Positions 1 through 7,903 of a stretch of DNA of 42,150 bases are shown piece by piece. The notes beneath the pieces were generated by a model. That model saw nothing but the letters and a program-made list of their open reading frames with translations, was not told the DNA's origin and did no database searches. This DNA comes from a virus. Numbering within the stretch: position 1 is the stretch's first letter; every line of letters starts with the position of its first letter. The position numbers were made by a program, and so were the translations under genes. The stretch covers positions 1 to 42,150 of IMG/VR virus record IMGVR_UViG_3300025853_000194. One strand, written 5' to 3'.

Positions 1-1
1 T

Positions 2-811
2 TCAGGATCCTCTGGTAACTCAGGCTCTTCAGGATCTTCTGGAACCTCAGGATCTTCAGGATCTTCAGGTAACTCAGGCTCTTCAGGATCTTCAGGTAAC
101 TCAGGCTCTTCAGGATCTAGTGGTTCGTCAGGATCTTCAGGATCCTCTGGTAACTCAGGTACCTCTTTCGTAGGAAGCATTACTGGTACAACCTCCAATG
201 GTGTACTAACCTATATCAACGCAACCAATAACCTACAGGTAGAGCCCAATGTAACCATAAGCTCCGGTAACCTAGTCTTGAGTAGCTCTACAGGAGCTGT
301 CACTCTTAACGGTGGTAATATAGGAGGAGCAGCTACTATTACAGCCACAGCATACTTAGTAGTTGGACAGGATAATGATACAGGTGGTATACAAATAACC
401 AAACCCACTACAACAACAACGATCCTCCCTGGTGCTGGACATAGGTTAGCTGCACAGTGGGGAAGTCAGGCTTCAACCACCGTTGGTGGTGTTTATGCGT
501 GGCAAGGAAACTGGAACACCGCAGCTCAGGCTAATAATGGAACAACTACCGCTGATAAGCTACTAGGTATTTGTCTCGACGGAGCTAGCGGTAAGGGTAT
601 GCTTCTGGAGGGTACTATGAGACTTGGTTATACCGTTGCAGGTAGTCCTGGCCCCGGTGATATATTATATCTCTCCGATGTAACCGCTGGAAGAATAACT
701 GCTACTAAACCTACCGGTGCTGGTGAGATTATTAGAATAGTTGGCTATATGATCGACCCATCCAATAATTACATCTTCTTTAATCCGGATGCTACATATA
801 TAAAGCTATAA
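2..811 (+). CDS. Collagen-like tail fibre / virion structural protein (5' truncated)
   Basis: The reading frame is open from the window edge, so the N-terminus is missing; 269 residues are visible. Residues 2-55 are 18 uninterrupted Gly-X-Ser triplets (X is Ser 12 times, Asn 4, Thr 2). They are followed by a beta-rich Thr/Ser/Gly segment and a C-terminal domain ending in a VGYMIDPSNN-type motif and aromatic residues, a style common at the C-terminus of T4-like phage structural proteins. Collagen-like triplets in phages usually form trimeric shafts of fibres, so a fibre or whisker role is inferred. The TTG at 278 is internal to the open frame and is not a credible start. Eleven bases separate it from the methyltransferase gene. 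The Ser-rich repeat is a plausible substrate for the glycosyltransferases encoded downstream; this is inference. Confidence 0.75.
   Translation, partial: SGSSGNSGSSGSSGTSGSSGSSGNSGSSGSSGNSGSSGSSGSSGSSGSSGNSGTSFVGSITGTTSNGVLTYINATNNLQVEPNVTISSGNLVLSSSTGAVTLNGGNIGGAATITATAYLVVGQDNDTGGIQITKPTTTTTILPGAGHRLAAQWGSQASTTVGGVYAWQGNWNTAAQANNGTTTADKLLGICLDGASGKGMLLEGTMRLGYTVAGSPGPGDILYLSDVTAGRITATKPTGAGEIIRIVGYMIDPSNNYIFFNPDATYIKL
5..166 (+). repeat. In-frame tandem repeat encoding 18 Gly-X-Ser triplets
   Basis: The DNA is built of 9-base units (GGN TCN/AAC/ACC TCN) with locally exact 27-base repeats. Every unit keeps the reading frame and encodes Gly-X-Ser, giving 30 Ser in 54 residues and no Pro. Near-identical copies suggest length variation by recombination or slippage, and the left edge may cut the array. 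Confidence 0.85.
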
Positions 812-821
812 CGATAATTGA

Positions 822-1394
822 ATGGCGATGGTTTATACTAACGAGAACCTTTCTTTTTTAAATGATAGGATAGTCTATAATGATAACGGAGTAGATTTTC
901 AGGTGATGATGGACTGGGAGAGGAATTTAATGAAAGCCTCCGCCGATTACGTGTGTCAGAACGGGGGTGATATACTAGAAATTGGGTTTGGCATGGGCAT
1001 ATCTGCTGGGTATATACAATCAAATAGTATAAATTCTCACACAATAGTCGAGAATCACCCTGACGTTATAGAGAGATTAAAGGAGTGGGCAACGGATAAA
1101 CCAAATGTCATTATAATAGAGGGTGGCTGGTATCAGAATTTGGAAAATCTCTCTGTATATGACGGTATTTTTTACGATACCTTCGGTGACTTGGATGTTA
1201 TGCATTTTGGTTCTGTACTTCCGTCGCTCAGTAAACCAGGTGGAATAGCTACGTGGTGGAATCCACTTAATCGAGAGGAGAATATATGGGATTTACCCAA
1301 CGTCGAGTATGATGTGTATGATGTTAACCCGCCACCTAATGAGTATTTTAATCACGATAAATATTATTTACCAAGATGCCGTCAGCAACTATAA
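822..1394 (+). CDS. Class I SAM-dependent methyltransferase, guanidinoacetate methyltransferase-like
   Basis: The protein has 190 residues. The SAM-binding motif I is clear (ILEIGFGMGIS, residues 51-61), followed by the acidic ribose-binding position (VENHP, 76-80) and the DGIFYDTFGD motif (about 114-123). This order and wording closely match the guanidinoacetate/arginine N-methyltransferase group (GAMT, RMT2), which methylates guanidino groups or protein arginine. In a phage tail-fibre region the likely target is a virion protein or a host surface molecule, but the substrate cannot be read from the sequence. The start is ATG 822 (GCGATGG follows); ATG 828 is a weaker alternative. The 3' end overlaps the next gene by 19 bases, which suggests co-translation. 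Confidence 0.75.
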   Translation: MAMVYTNENLSFLNDRIVYNDNGVDFQVMMDWERNLMKASADYVCQNGGDILEIGFGMGISAGYIQSNSINSHTIVENHPDVIERLKEWATDKPNVIIIEGGWYQNLENLSVYDGIFYDTFGDLDVMHFGSVLPSLSKPGGIATWWNPLNREENIWDLPNVEYDVYDVNPPPNEYFNHDKYYLPRCRQQL

Positions 1395-2077
1395 ATTCGT
1401 CAGCACAGGGAAGTATATTAACTGGTACAGCTTCTACCGGAATACATTTTATTTGGAAAGATGCTGTTCTTGCACCTAATGGGATTGTTCAGACATCAAG
1501 TGTTGCTAATCAGCAGGACATAGGTCCATGGGTTATTTCAGGGAGGAGTGGGAATAATTATCGTCTTGGTAGGACTTTTTGCTATTTTAATACTTCAACA
1601 TATGCAGGTACGATCACTGCTTTGTCCCTAGACTTTGGTTCTAGCGGAACTAGAGGAATTAATGACTATATAGTTTGCGAGAGTTATGCATTTAATAACG
1701 GAAACTCAGGCACACTTTCCCCTGGAGAATTTGATAGAAGCACCGGATGGGATGTAAGTACCACATTATCTAGTCAGCAATCATTCGTCGGTGGTCTCAA
1801 TACTGTTACCCTTAACGCCTCTGCGGTTGCCCTTGCTAATGGTGGTTTGCTCAATTTAGTGTTGATAGATTATACCTATGATTATCCCGACTCCCCTCCA
1901 GGTGTTGGTACTCACTACGGAACTATAAATGTGGGTACATCTTTTCAACTCGATATAACCTATACTGCAGGATTCGATAGTATAAATGGGACAACATATA
2001 CGGGTCTTAGTCAGGTAAACTCAGTAAATCGAATTGGAATTCAACCTATAGACGAGATTAATTCAATTCAGGCTTAA
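1376..2077 (+). CDS. Putative virion structural protein (beta-rich, unknown)
   Basis: The 233-residue product is rich in Ser, Thr, Gly, Asn and alternating hydrophobic residues, as in beta-structured phage fibre or baseplate appendage proteins. I recognise no specific family. It has no signal peptide, membrane helix or catalytic motif. The C-terminus carries short Ile/Asn repeats (VNSVNRIGIQPIDEINSI). ATG 1376 lies inside the end of the methyltransferase gene, a 19-base overlap. Its position between a fibre protein and modification enzymes suggests a fibre accessory or another acceptor protein. Confidence 0.55.
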   Translation: MPSATINSSAQGSILTGTASTGIHFIWKDAVLAPNGIVQTSSVANQQDIGPWVISGRSGNNYRLGRTFCYFNTSTYAGTITALSLDFGSSGTRGINDYIVCESYAFNNGNSGTLSPGEFDRSTGWDVSTTLSSQQSFVGGLNTVTLNASAVALANGGLLNLVLIDYTYDYPDSPPGVGTHYGTINVGTSFQLDITYTAGFDSINGTTYTGLSQVNSVNRIGIQPIDEINSIQA

Positions 2078-2137
2078 TCCGGGAGTAATGAAATATTATA
2101 GGACTATCCCTATATAATAGATTAAACTGTTCACCGT

Positions 2138-2722
2138 ATGCGAGTCAAATCCATTGTAATAGATGATTTCTATAAAACCCCGGGGGATGTAAGGAATTTT
2201 GCCTTATCTCAGGAGTATTCTATTGATGTTAATACAGGATTACTTAGTTCACAGCCTTTCCTTACTGGATCGATTCAGGATTCAATATCTGATGTTATGT
2301 TACCTGTATGTGGTGAAATTACAGGTTGGGGTAACAAAAAAAGTGGATCCTTTGGAATTTTGACTTCCCTTGATCCGATAAAGACGCATTTTGATACTAC
2401 CTCGGACTGGACCGCGGTTATATTTCTTACCCCTAACGCTCCTTCAGATAGTGGTATATCTATATTGAAACATAGAGAAACAGGGCTTAGAAAATACGGG
2501 GATCCTGTTCTTTCCGACGATGATCCAGTGGTATCTATAGTTAATAAATCTTTGCCCGATGTTACGAAATGGGAGATTGTTGACTCTTTTGCTAATATCT
2601 ACAACAGAATGGTGATATACCGCAGTGAATATTTTAGTAGGGTAACCAATAATTTTGGTTTATGTAGGGAAAGTGGTAGACTGTGTCAAACTTTTAGCTT
2701 TAGTACATCTAATCCGAAATAA
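2138..2722 (+). CDS. DUF6445-like protein (2OG-Fe(II) oxygenase fold), possibly inactive
   Basis: The 194-residue protein fits the pattern of DUF6445, a phage and bacterial family with a 2-oxoglutarate/Fe(II) dioxygenase-like fold. It has the VIDDFYKTPGDVRNFAL opening (residues 7-23), the proximal metal pair H84-x-D86 followed by a WTAVIFLTP strand (91-99), and the closing NRMVIY...NNFG...GRLCQTFSF block (156-188) with R181. At the position where I expect the distal metal-binding His, the residue appears to be Ser167, so activity is doubtful. A CTATATAATAG box lies upstream near 2110. Neighbouring glycosyltransferases suggest a part in modifying virion proteins, but this is inference. Confidence 0.55.
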   Translation: MRVKSIVIDDFYKTPGDVRNFALSQEYSIDVNTGLLSSQPFLTGSIQDSISDVMLPVCGEITGWGNKKSGSFGILTSLDPIKTHFDTTSDWTAVIFLTPNAPSDSGISILKHRETGLRKYGDPVLSDDDPVVSIVNKSLPDVTKWEIVDSFANIYNRMVIYRSEYFSRVTNNFGLCRESGRLCQTFSFSTSNPK

Positions 2723-2753
2723 AGAAATATAAGTAACCATAAAAAAACGAAAA

Positions 2754-3029
2754 ATGGCAGAATCCGAAATTAAATTACCAGAGGAAGAGTTTAGAGAAAT
2801 AGTTGAACTCCGTGATAGAATCAAGGAAAATGTGGAAATTCTTGGTAGAATATCGATTAGGAAGCATTTTCTAGAAATGGATCTATCCTCATTAAATACT
2901 GAGATGTCCTTGAATCTAAAGGAATCCGAGGATCTTAATACCAGAGAGAAGGAAGTAACTGAAAAAATAGTGGAAAAATACGGGGAGGGTAAATTAGACT
3001 TTTCCACTGGTGTTTATATAAAATCTTAA
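2754..3029 (+). CDS. Small charged coiled-coil protein, unknown
   Basis: The protein is 91 residues and strongly helical: Glu/Lys/Arg-rich heptads run from about residue 8 to 72 (EEEFREIVELRDRI onward), followed by a short polar tail (GKLDFSTGVYIKS). It has no Cys and no membrane helix. The leader is A-rich (AAAAAAACGAAAA) with no Shine-Dalgarno, and the stop lies 3 bases before the glycosyltransferase ATG. It may be an adaptor or chaperone for neighbouring fibre proteins; nothing in the sequence decides this. Confidence 0.5.
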   Translation: MAESEIKLPEEEFREIVELRDRIKENVEILGRISIRKHFLEMDLSSLNTEMSLNLKESEDLNTREKEVTEKIVEKYGEGKLDFSTGVYIKS

Positions 3030-3032
3030 ACC

Positions 3033-4079
3033 ATGTTTGCCTCGACAGAACTTCGTAAAGCTAGATATGGACTTTTACGGACCGTAGGAGAGCTGGAGGG
3101 AAGAATAAGAGAGCTTTCTGGGGGTAAACCTAGAATACTATTCATTGCTCCTCATTTGTCCACTGGAGGTATGCCCCAGTATTTATATAAAAAGATAGAG
3201 TGCTTGTATGATGATGCTGAGATATACTGTATACAATACAGCAACACCACGGATCATTATGTGGTACAAAGGGATAGAATTTCTAAAAAACTTGGTGATA
3301 ATTTTTACTGTTTGGGCGAGGATAAAAAGGAGATATTATCTCTTATAAATGAGATATGCCCTGACGTTATTCACTTTGATGATTTCGTTGAGTTTTTTGT
3401 GGAAGAATCCATTTGTGACGAGATATTCTCGTTAGATAGGCCATATTTCATATATGAAACCTGTCACAGCTCAAACGTTTCACCGGAGGATAAGAGATGG
3501 GTTCCGGATAAGATAGTAATGGTGAATCAATGGATGGTTAATAAGTTTTCATCCCTCGGCACCCCTCTGGATATCCTGGAGTATCCGATAGAGGATAATG
3601 AAAGACCTCCTAGAGATGAGGCCCTAGAGAAATTAGGGCTAGATCCATCTCTTAAGCACATTATCAACGTGGGTCTTTTTACACCAGGTAAAAATCAGGG
3701 CCTTCTTATAGAATTTGCCAGGATGATGACTGATTATCCTGTACAATTTCACTTCATAGGGAATCAGGCTCCTAATTTTCAATCTTACTGGGAACCCTTA
3801 ATGACGGATCTCCCAAGTAATTGCAAAATATGGGGTGAAAGAAATGACACGGATGACTTTTATGCTGCTTCGGATTTATTTGTGTTCACATCAAATTGGG
3901 AATTGAACCCTATAGTTATAAAAGAAACATTATCATGGAAACTCCCCATCATGATGAGGAGATTGGAGCCATATATGGATTTTTATGATGACAATCCACT
4001 TGTTTCTTATTTAGTTTCCAGAGGTGGAAACATAGGAGCAGATGTGGATAAGATAAAGGAAATTCTCGGATTTGCGTGA
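3033..4079 (+). CDS. GT-B glycosyltransferase, family GT4-like
   Basis: The protein has 348 residues. After a short basic helical leader, a Rossmann-like N-terminal domain begins at ILFIAPHLSTGGMPQYL (about residues 35-51), with the acceptor-domain glycine-rich turn typical of GT4. The C-terminal domain starts at HIINVGLFTPGKNQ, where the Lys of the GKNQ turn corresponds to the conserved phosphate-contacting Lys. It contains DDFYAASDLFVFTSNWE followed by the E-x7-E signature (E in NWE to E in IKE). The enzyme should be a retaining transferase using a nucleotide sugar; donor and acceptor are unknown. It directly precedes, and is probably translationally coupled to, the heptosyltransferase-like gene. 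Confidence 0.8.
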   Translation: MFASTELRKARYGLLRTVGELEGRIRELSGGKPRILFIAPHLSTGGMPQYLYKKIECLYDDAEIYCIQYSNTTDHYVVQRDRISKKLGDNFYCLGEDKKEILSLINEICPDVIHFDDFVEFFVEESICDEIFSLDRPYFIYETCHSSNVSPEDKRWVPDKIVMVNQWMVNKFSSLGTPLDILEYPIEDNERPPRDEALEKLGLDPSLKHIINVGLFTPGKNQGLLIEFARMMTDYPVQFHFIGNQAPNFQSYWEPLMTDLPSNCKIWGERNDTDDFYAASDLFVFTSNWELNPIVIKETLSWKLPIMMRRLEPYMDFYDDNPLVSYLVSRGGNIGADVDKIKEILGFA

Positions 4080-4080
4080 T

Positions 4081-5268
4081 ATGAAAAAAAGAGGAATAAA
4101 AGTATACTTAAATAACAGCAGGGCTTCACTAAAGCAATATGAAAGGCCGCTGAGGTTCAAATTTATCTTCGATAGGGGCCCAAAAATCGATACACTAAGT
4201 GGAACCGGAAATGCTGTCGTTAAATTTAGGGAAAGGGAATCTTCATCCTATACTTATGTGGGCGATACAAAGGCAGGATTATACACGCAGCTCTTTAGAA
4301 AGTGGTTATCCCCCTGGGTTGTGGAAGTTTTACGGGATGATGATCTAATTTATTCCGCTGATCTGGAGATGGATATACTAATGAACTCCAAAATTAATGT
4401 TCAATTGGACAGCTCCTCTCTGGGCGATACGATAGCATGGATTCCTGTAATACACAAGTTAATAGAAAAGTATGATTGCGATCTCTACGTAAATTCTTTT
4501 TGGAATGAGCTGCTATCCATTTTTTATCCTGACATCAGATTTCACCCCCCGGGGTATAGGGAGAATGGTACAAGTGCGTATATAGGTATCGGGTGGTACG
4601 AAGAGGATAATTTAGATTATCATAAGAGGGATCCTAGAACTATTCCTTTACAGCATGTAGCGGGAGATCAGCTAGGTATCGATGTTGGCTCCGAGGTTTT
4701 ATTTCCAGACACTCCAGCTTTGATTAGAGATTCCTCTCCTTCTATAGAAGGAAAGTATGTTTGCATTGCTCTAGATTCTACTGCTAATGCTAAACACTGG
4801 CACTATCCGCAGGGATGGCAGCAATTGGTTAATTACCTCGATTCCATCGGATATAAGGTGGTAGTCATACAGAAGCAGGCTGTAAATCTAGAGGGTGTTA
4901 TTGACAAAACCGGAGATGTTAACATAATAGATAGAGCAGTTGACATATATCACTCGGATTTTTTCATAGGCATAGGATCGGGACTTAGTTGGCTGGCTTG
5001 GGCACTTAAGAAACCTGTGGTAATGATTTCCGGTTTTTCTTTGCCTTATTGCGAATTTGAAACATTAAACTATCGCGTTATAAATAGGGATGTTTGTCAT
5101 GGGTGTTTCAACGACCCTGAACATAAATTTGATAAGGGTGATTGGAATTGGTGCCCTAGATTAAAGGAAACCCCGGATAGGTTTATATGTACCACCTCTA
5201 TAACTCCTCAAATGGTTATTGATAAAATAGATCTTCTTATTTCCGAGAATAATCTATCATCTTATTAG
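4081..5268 (+). CDS. Autotransporter-heptosyltransferase-type (TibC/AAH, BAHT family) glycosyltransferase
   Basis: The protein has 395 residues from ATG 4081; a TTG at 4072 would add three. An N-terminal beta-rich domain is followed by a GT-B, GT9-like core: LDSSSLGDTIAWIP (sugar-nucleotide fold start), KHWHYPQGWQQLVNYLDSIG, and FIGIGSGLSWLAWALKKPV. The C-terminus carries four Cys in the pattern C-x2-C-x15-C-x11-C (C339, C342, C358, C370; VCHGCFND ... WNWCPR ... FICTT). This architecture matches bacterial autotransporter heptosyltransferases such as TibC and AAH, which use ADP-heptose to glycosylate Ser on adhesins and bind iron through such a Cys finger. In this phage the target is likely a Ser-rich virion fibre. 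A heptose-kinase-like gene at 31529 supports a heptose donor. Confidence 0.8.
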   Translation: MKKRGIKVYLNNSRASLKQYERPLRFKFIFDRGPKIDTLSGTGNAVVKFRERESSSYTYVGDTKAGLYTQLFRKWLSPWVVEVLRDDDLIYSADLEMDILMNSKINVQLDSSSLGDTIAWIPVIHKLIEKYDCDLYVNSFWNELLSIFYPDIRFHPPGYRENGTSAYIGIGWYEEDNLDYHKRDPRTIPLQHVAGDQLGIDVGSEVLFPDTPALIRDSSPSIEGKYVCIALDSTANAKHWHYPQGWQQLVNYLDSIGYKVVVIQKQAVNLEGVIDKTGDVNIIDRAVDIYHSDFFIGIGSGLSWLAWALKKPVVMISGFSLPYCEFETLNYRVINRDVCHGCFNDPEHKFDKGDWNWCPRLKETPDRFICTTSITPQMVIDKIDLLISENNLSSY

Positions 5269-5285
5269 CGATAAGCACTTTTAAA

Positions 5286-5333
5286 AATCGGATATATAAA
5301 GAGGGAAGAAGATTCCTCAAATAATATCCGATT
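5286..5333 (+). repeat. 10-bp perfect inverted repeat enclosing a promoter-like box
   Basis: AATCGGATAT (5286-5295) is perfectly complementary to ATATCCGATT (5324-5333). An inner GAGGGA/TTCCTC stem (5301-5306/5313-5318, one G-U pair) lies inside. The GATATATAA box begins in the left arm, so this intergenic region can form a two-tier hairpin as DNA or read-through RNA, just before ATG 5336. Confidence 0.7.
5291..5299 (+). promoter_or_regulatory. Candidate phage late promoter (GATATATAA)
   Basis: GATATATAA lies 37 bases upstream of ATG 5336, in the only gap between the modification cassette and the morphogenesis block. It matches the recurrent GATATATA box of this window and resembles the T4 late promoter TATAAATA. 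No transcription data are available. Confidence 0.5.
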
Positions 5334-5335
5334 GA

Positions 5336-7879
5336 ATGAGCTTTACACCAGAGAATAGACCTCTTAAGAAGGGTATACCGGTTTACGACGGTAACGGTGA
5401 TCAGAGGAATCTGTCAGATCCAAGATACCGATACCAAGACGATCTTGCAAATACTACTAAAATACCAGAATCGTCCACTGATAATTACTATGGAACTACC
5501 GGTGCTGCATTGGCAAGAGCTGAGCAGATAGGATGTAATGGATATCACACTGCTCTAGCTTCGGATGGGGTTTACTACTATCTACCCTGTGAAACCCCTG
5601 AATGGTATACTCAGAGAATAGAGCAGCTAGAAAGCTCTCTGAATTTTACCTATATAGGAAATTACCGTGTTCTTTCCTGGGATACACCATTTCAGTATGT
5701 AAAGGAGCTTAAGGGATGGATAATAGATACCGCGGGAGCTGTTGTTTCCAACTCTGTTATATTGGATGGGCAATCAGATTCTGAGATCCCTAATGACATT
5801 GCTATAGATTTTAGGTATTCGGTTGACGGGAAAAGTTGGTCCCTTTGGTCTAATGTTGGAACTGCTCTAACTGGTCTTTCCCAAAACTATACATCCAATC
5901 TTGATTCAGATGACTTTATAGTAAACTTGGATCCGGAAAAACCATTTTATCCGGAGTTTAGGTTTACCTCAGTGATAGTGAACCCTGACGGTTCGATAGC
6001 ATATGAATCAAGGGAACCTATAGATCCCTCTGTGGTAATAGTAGATTTCGATCTCGATTTAGTTTACGCGACAGGACCAAGTGGTCCCTCTGATGTTATC
6101 ATAAGAAGGCCTGTACCAAATTGCTCTGATGAAAAGTCTAACCGTCCTGTTGTTTTTGATAATTGTAATTACACATTTGACCCTTATGCAATTAATAAGG
6201 CGGTAAATCTCTATCAGGATCTAAGTCTTGTTGTTAATAAGATATTTGGATTTGAGACTAATTATTATTCTGTACAACCACAGGCTAGGGGAAAGGACGT
6301 GGTTCTTAAGGAATATACTCTTTTCGATGTTGTTGATGAGAAATGTGTAAAGGTTGTGGTTCCTTCTAATCAATTTCCGGATAACAAGGTTAATTATGAT
6401 CCCTTCGGTATACAATTCGAGGAACCTTTTGAAATACACATAGACAAGACATATTTTGAAAGTATATTCGGTCGAGGATCTCAACCTAGGAAGAGAGATA
6501 TTATCTACTTTCCGCTAACTAATAGGATATACGAGATCAACTCAACCTATTTATTTAGGGATTTCATGTATTCCCCTGTTTATTTTAAGATAGAGCTAAA
6601 GAAGTACAGTCAGAAATCAAATACCTATTTCAGAGATCCTGCTTATAAGGAGGAACTCGATGGAATTGTGGTTAATACGCAGAAGCTTTTTGGTGCCGAG
6701 GTAAAGGATGAAGAAGAAAAGATTACAAAGCCACAACAGTATGTGACCTCGAGCCAGAGGAGGGAGGAGGATCCAACCAGATCTTACATATATGAAAAAT
6801 TACCAATAGTGGGATATGATCTTAATAACAATTGGACTATAGTGTTCAATAACTATTATGACATGGCTGATGCTTTTGTAACTGACAGTGAGTTCGTTTT
6901 TGAACCCAATAAATATAGGAATGCTATCAGATATAAAAATAGTCCTTATCTAGAGGAGGATGGCGAAATCTCATACACTTGTTGGTTCAGTTTAAAGAAT
7001 TACATAAATGAGAGCAGTCTTGCAAAAAAACCATTCTCTCCAGCTCCGATAACTAAGGTTTCTGAGAATTCCTCGCAGATAGTGTTCTCCTCATACCCTT
7101 ATAAGCATGGCCTATCACCTTTTTATTCTTTTGCTGAGAATCCGGAGGGCTATGTTTCGGTTAGAATTGACGATAACCACTCTGGTGGATATAAAGTCCT
7201 TTCCACACCCGATGAATATAAATTTAGTATATCTAACACCAATTTACCATACAGGGATAATAGTCCAACCTGGAAAATGCAGAAAGCTCAGGCTAGAAAC
7301 CTTATAGATGGAACCTACACCGATATAAACTCGGAGCTGAAGGGATTAAGAATAGATATGGTTCATTCTGGTAGTAACGACCCGGCAAATAACAATTATA
7401 TAGAGCAGGGCAGTATAGAGATAATTCTTAACGACCTTACCTATGATTCAAGACTCCAGTTCGTACCTGAACAAGGGGAATGGTATGGTCTGGTTGTTAA
7501 CGTATCTAATCGATATAAGCAGATGGGTATAAACATTTGGAAAATGTCATACGATCCCACAAATCCTTCTCAACAATCCAGTGACCTCGTCAAAGTTCAT
7601 GAGGATTATCGGGCTTTAACTAAATCTTATACATTCGATGCCCCGAGGGATGAAGAAACTAATTATGATAATCCCTTATATGGAACTAACAATAATTCTT
7701 ATAAGATATGGACATCACCCATACTGCTTAGCAATGTCAGGCTATTTAAAAACATGATAGATATAGATAAGCAATCTATAGTTCTTAATCAGAATGTCGT
7801 TAGAGATGAGCAGCTTGCTTATATAATAGATAATGCTAAGCCTAAGCTGATACTACCTAAGTTTGCTAGAAATAGATAA
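5336..7879 (+). CDS. Large virion protein with neck-like segment and concanavalin/LamG-like C-terminal domain
   Basis: The protein has 847 residues. The N-terminus (1-240) looks like a fibre or adaptor region with a YSVDGKSWSLWS beta-sandwich-like stretch. The middle (about 360-430) has SIFGRGSQPRKRDIIYFPL followed by NRIYEINSTYLFRDFMYSP, which recalls the RPxxGDLIYFPL...LFEI block of T4 neck protein gp14. The C-terminal ~330 residues (EDGEISYTCWFSL ... GEWYGLVVNVSN ... ILLSNVRLFKNMID) look like a lectin-type jelly roll. It lies just upstream of terminase, where T4 has genes 13-15. A neck/collar protein with a carbohydrate-binding whisker is my best guess; the gp14 link is tentative. Confidence 0.5.
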   Translation: MSFTPENRPLKKGIPVYDGNGDQRNLSDPRYRYQDDLANTTKIPESSTDNYYGTTGAALARAEQIGCNGYHTALASDGVYYYLPCETPEWYTQRIEQLESSLNFTYIGNYRVLSWDTPFQYVKELKGWIIDTAGAVVSNSVILDGQSDSEIPNDIAIDFRYSVDGKSWSLWSNVGTALTGLSQNYTSNLDSDDFIVNLDPEKPFYPEFRFTSVIVNPDGSIAYESREPIDPSVVIVDFDLDLVYATGPSGPSDVIIRRPVPNCSDEKSNRPVVFDNCNYTFDPYAINKAVNLYQDLSLVVNKIFGFETNYYSVQPQARGKDVVLKEYTLFDVVDEKCVKVVVPSNQFPDNKVNYDPFGIQFEEPFEIHIDKTYFESIFGRGSQPRKRDIIYFPLTNRIYEINSTYLFRDFMYSPVYFKIELKKYSQKSNTYFRDPAYKEELDGIVVNTQKLFGAEVKDEEEKITKPQQYVTSSQRREEDPTRSYIYEKLPIVGYDLNNNWTIVFNNYYDMADAFVTDSEFVFEPNKYRNAIRYKNSPYLEEDGEISYTCWFSLKNYINESSLAKKPFSPAPITKVSENSSQIVFSSYPYKHGLSPFYSFAENPEGYVSVRIDDNHSGGYKVLSTPDEYKFSISNTNLPYRDNSPTWKMQKAQARNLIDGTYTDINSELKGLRIDMVHSGSNDPANNNYIEQGSIEIILNDLTYDSRLQFVPEQGEWYGLVVNVSNRYKQMGINIWKMSYDPTNPSQQSSDLVKVHEDYRALTKSYTFDAPRDEETNYDNPLYGTNNNSYKIWTSPILLSNVRLFKNMIDIDKQSIVLNQNVVRDEQLAYIIDNAKPKLILPKFARNR

Positions 7880-7903
7880 TTTAATTTTTTATAAGTAACA
7901 AAT

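Noticed and set aside
1-167. CRISPR array or non-coding minisatellite
   Set aside because: The units are 9/27 bases without spacers and keep a perfect Gly-X-Ser reading frame.
278-811. Separate gene starting at TTG 278
   Set aside because: The frame is open back to base 2 and encodes an in-frame Gly-X-Ser repeat, so this is an internal codon of a truncated gene.
2090-2118. Hairpin ATTATAGG/CCTATATAAT before 2138
   Set aside because: It needs a 2-base bulge and is mostly A/T; not distinguishable from background.
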